From Citromicrobium sp. UBA3494 (GTDB lineage Bacteria > Pseudomonadota > Alphaproteobacteria > Sphingomonadales > Sphingomonadaceae), in NCBI GenBank assembly GCA_002377695.1, contig DFQH01000009.1, positions 62,001-126,000 of the forward strand: a stretch of 64,000 nucleotides of DNA, read 5' to 3'. This document shows, in pieces, positions 62,080 to 64,000 of this stretch. The position numbers were made by a program, and so were the translations under genes. Position 1 is the stretch's first letter, and every line of letters begins with the position of its first letter. The notes under the pieces are model-generated. The model saw nothing but the letters and a program-made list of their open reading frames with translations. It was not told where the DNA came from and ran no database searches.

Positions 62080-62871
62080 TTAGCCGCGGGGCTTGGCCAT
62101 TCGGCGGTGCATCTGGGCGACCGTCTCGGCAGGCAGGATATCGGCGAACACGGCCTGCACCTTGTTCATCAAGCCGCTCACCTCCTGCGTCTCACCCTTG
62201 AGCAGCGCCTGATAGCCATCGAGCGCGACCTTCGCCGGGTCGGCCTTGTCCGCCTGGCCCAGCTTCGTTTTCTCCATATCGGCGCGCTCGAAGAACTGCG
62301 TGTCGGTGCCGCCGGGCAGCAGGCAGGTGATCACCACCGGCGTGTGCTTGAGCTCGTTTGCGAGCCCGACGCAGAAATCGTCGATGAAAGCCTTGGTCGA
62401 GTTGTAGATCAGGTTGAATGCGCCCGGCATCTTGCCAGCGATCGACCCGGTCACGAGGATACGGCCCTCGTCGCGCATGACCATACGGCCCCCGATCTTG
62501 TGGACCAGCGATACCGTGCCGGTCACGTTCGTGTCGATGGTCGCCTTGATGTCCTCCCACCGCTCGGCAAGGAAGGCACCGCCCTGCCCCTGCCCCGCAT
62601 TCGCGATCAGCACATCAACCTCGCGCGGGCCGATCTTGTTCATCAGGTCCTCGATCCCCTTGCGGGTCGCAAGATCGACCTCGATCCGCTCGACCGAGGC
62701 TGCGCCGCACTCGCGCAGCTCGGCCTCGGCAGGAGCAAGGTCGCGGTCTGCCGCGACCAGCAGATCGCAGCCGTCCTTCGCGGCGAGTTTGGCGAGCTCA
62801 AGACCGATGCCGGAAGACGCGCCGGTCACGACGCAGAAGCCGGACAGCTTGTCGATCGGGTTCTTGCTCAT
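62080..62871 (-). CDS. Short-chain dehydrogenase/reductase
   Basis: The 263-residue classical SDR has the cofactor motif VTGASSGIGLELA, the NAG motif VLIANAGQG, catalytic Ser in LVTGSIAGKMPG, and YxxxK as IYNSTKAFIDDF. The C-terminal extension contains a PGGTDTQFF stretch. The Asp after the second strand (VAADRD) suggests NAD(H) preference, though not conclusively. It overlaps the upstream zinc alcohol dehydrogenase gene by ATGA, so both act in one pathway, substrate unknown. No gene is visible in the 248 bases to its 3' side. Confidence 0.92.
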   Translation of the reverse strand: MSKNPIDKLSGFCVVTGASSGIGLELAKLAAKDGCDLLVAADRDLAPAEAELRECGAASVERIEVDLATRKGIEDLMNKIGPREVDVLIANAGQGQGGAFLAERWEDIKATIDTNVTGTVSLVHKIGGRMVMRDEGRILVTGSIAGKMPGAFNLIYNSTKAFIDDFCVGLANELKHTPVVITCLLPGGTDTQFFERADMEKTKLGQADKADPAKVALDGYQALLKGETQEVSGLMNKVQAVFADILPAETVAQMHRRMAKPRG

Positions 62872-64000
62872 GCCGCCTGCTCCTTTTGCGTCCCGGGCTT
62901 GAGGACCACCTTGGTCCAGCTGTCCTGCTGTTCGCGGAAGTTCTTGTAACCGCGCGCCGCTTCCTCGAGCGGGAGGCGGTGCGAGATCAGGAAGGTCGTA
63001 TCGATCGTCCCATCCTCGATCTTGTCGAGCAGCGGCTTGGTATACTTCTGGACATGGGTCTGGCCCGAATTGACCTTGAGCCCCTTCTCCATCAGCGCGC
63101 CGAGCGGAAACTTGTCGGTCATCCCGCCATAGACGCCGGGAATCGAAACGCGCCCGCCCGCCCGAACGGCGAGGATCGCCTGCTTGAGCGCGCTGGCCCG
63201 GTCCGCACCCATGCCGACCTTTTGCTTCACCATGTCGAGCATGTTATCGACCGCGAAGCCGTGCGATTCCATGCCTACGGCATCGATCACCGCATCCACG
63301 CCGATTCCGCCGGACATTTCCATCAGCGCCTCGCGCACGTCGGTGGTCTTGAAGTTGATCACCTCCGCGCCGAGCTGCTTCGCCAGTTCCAGCCGGTGAG
63401 GATAGTGATCGATCGCGATGACCTTGCTCGCACCCATGATCAGCGCAGATTGCACAGCGAACAGGCCGACCGGGCCGCAGCCCCACACCGCCACCGTGTC
63501 ATCGGGCTGGATCTCGGCATTCTCCGCCCCCATCCAGCCGGTCGGCAGGATGTCGGAGAGGAACAGCACCTGATCGTCGTCGAGATGATCGGGAACCACA
63601 ATCGGCCCGACATCGGAAAACGGCACGCGGGCGTACTCTGCCTGGCCGCCGGAATAGCCGCCGGTGAGGTGCGAATAGCCGAACAGCGCGGACATGGGGT
63701 GGCCGTAGAGCGTCGCCGACATGTCCTGCTTTTCCGCCGGGTTCGAATTCTCGCACGCCGAATATTGCTGGATCTTGCAGTGGAAGCACCCGCCGCAGCT
63801 GATCGTGAAGGGCACCACCACCCGCTGCCCCTTCTTCAGCGTGCTGTCCTTGCCGGTTTCGACCACCTCGCCCATGAACTCATGGCCCAGGATGTCGCCC
63901 GGGATCACTCCGGGGATGACCCCATCGTAAAGGTGCAGGTCGGAGCCGCAGATCGCGGTCGATGTGACCTTCAGGATCGCATCGCGCGGGTTGACGATTT
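62868..64000 (-). CDS. Zinc-dependent alcohol dehydrogenase (cut by window edge)
   Basis: The frame runs off the right edge; about 376 residues are visible. It is a medium-chain dehydrogenase of the formaldehyde-dehydrogenase-like type. It has STAICGSDLHLYDG (catalytic zinc Cys), GDILGHEFMGEVVE (His-Glu zinc ligands), structural-zinc cysteines in CGGCFHCKIQQYSACENSN, and the Rossmann motif VAVWGCGPVGLFAVQ with VIAIDHYPHRL (Asp for NAD). It is translationally coupled to the downstream SDR. The first ATG or GTG inside the window (63908) is internal and is not the start. Confidence 0.93.
   Translation of the reverse strand, partial: IVNPRDAILKVTSTAICGSDLHLYDGVIPGVIPGDILGHEFMGEVVETGKDSTLKKGQRVVVPFTISCGGCFHCKIQQYSACENSNPAEKQDMSATLYGHPMSALFGYSHLTGGYSGGQAEYARVPFSDVGPIVVPDHLDDDQVLFLSDILPTGWMGAENAEIQPDDTVAVWGCGPVGLFAVQSALIMGASKVIAIDHYPHRLELAKQLGAEVINFKTTDVREALMEMSGGIGVDAVIDAVGMESHGFAVDNMLDMVKQKVGMGADRASALKQAILAVRAGGRVSIPGVYGGMTDKFPLGALMEKGLKVNSGQTHVQKYTKPLLDKIEDGTIDTTFLISHRLPLEEAARGYKNFREQQDSWTKVVLKPGTQKEQAA

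Overview
The window looks like a chromosome segment of a high-GC alphaproteobacterium, most likely a sphingomonad of the Erythrobacteraceae type. This placement is inferred from GC-rich codon use, the overlapping metX-metW pair, ftsEX divergent from an MJ0042 zinc-ribbon protein, the DUF1674 protein, GltD and autotransporter sequence style, and many 4-base ATGA gene overlaps. No phylogenetic computation was possible. The region is almost fully coding; I see no complete transposase, phage or CRISPR array.

Layout. 1-2235 (minus): gltD-gltB glutamate synthase, gltB cut by the window edge. 2463-4295: secreted gamma-glutamyltransferase. 4368-8303 (minus): an exported beta-rich protein, tRNA-Lys, folK, N-carbamoylputrescine amidase, a SIMPL lipoprotein and an exported methyltransferase-fold protein. 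8440-11832: msrA, a SlyD-like isomerase, an AT-richer orphan gene, two small proteins and two copies of a palindromic repeat. 11840-19114: rsmB, DUF1674, cytochrome P450, hemH, an orphan Tat-exported molybdenum hydroxylase subunit and mrp. 19189-22919: hflK-hflC and a Do/HtrA protease (envelope quality control). 23009-26945 (minus): PBP1A, msrB, a GST and a small exported protein. 27045-34396: aldehyde dehydrogenase, metXW, hisC, a PlsC-type acyltransferase, a YdcF-type protein and ftsEX. 34548-42954: zinc-ribbon protein, tRNA-Leu(GAG), a three-subunit PaoABC-type aldehyde oxidoreductase and a fused 5-oxoprolinase. 43053-50920: a lipoprotein, a divergent PEP-carboxylase-like protein, and an ABC ATPase with a partner that fuses an ABC-2 permease to an M1 aminopeptidase. 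51142-57695 (plus): a CsgG/SH3-like exported protein, response regulator, histidine kinase, lipoprotein and an exported TPR-CHAT protein. 57904-60106: cardiolipin synthase and an EEP-family hydrolase. 60277-61831: an autotransporter barrel remnant abutting a DeoR-type regulator remnant. 62080-64000 (minus): an SDR and a zinc alcohol dehydrogenase cut by the window edge.

How the genes work together. Many products act in the envelope: HflKC and DegP in protein quality control, PBP1A and FtsEX in wall synthesis and division, cardiolipin synthase and the acyltransferase in lipids, and several lipoproteins. The most system-like unit is the compact 51142-57695 operon, where a two-component system is co-transcribed with an exported CHAT (caspase-like) protein. 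The ABC-M1 fusion with its ATPase is the second.

Three genes (gltD, folK and the histidine kinase) lack any ATG, GTG or TTG at the place where homology says they begin. Each has a codon one base away from ATG there (ATA, CTG, ATC).
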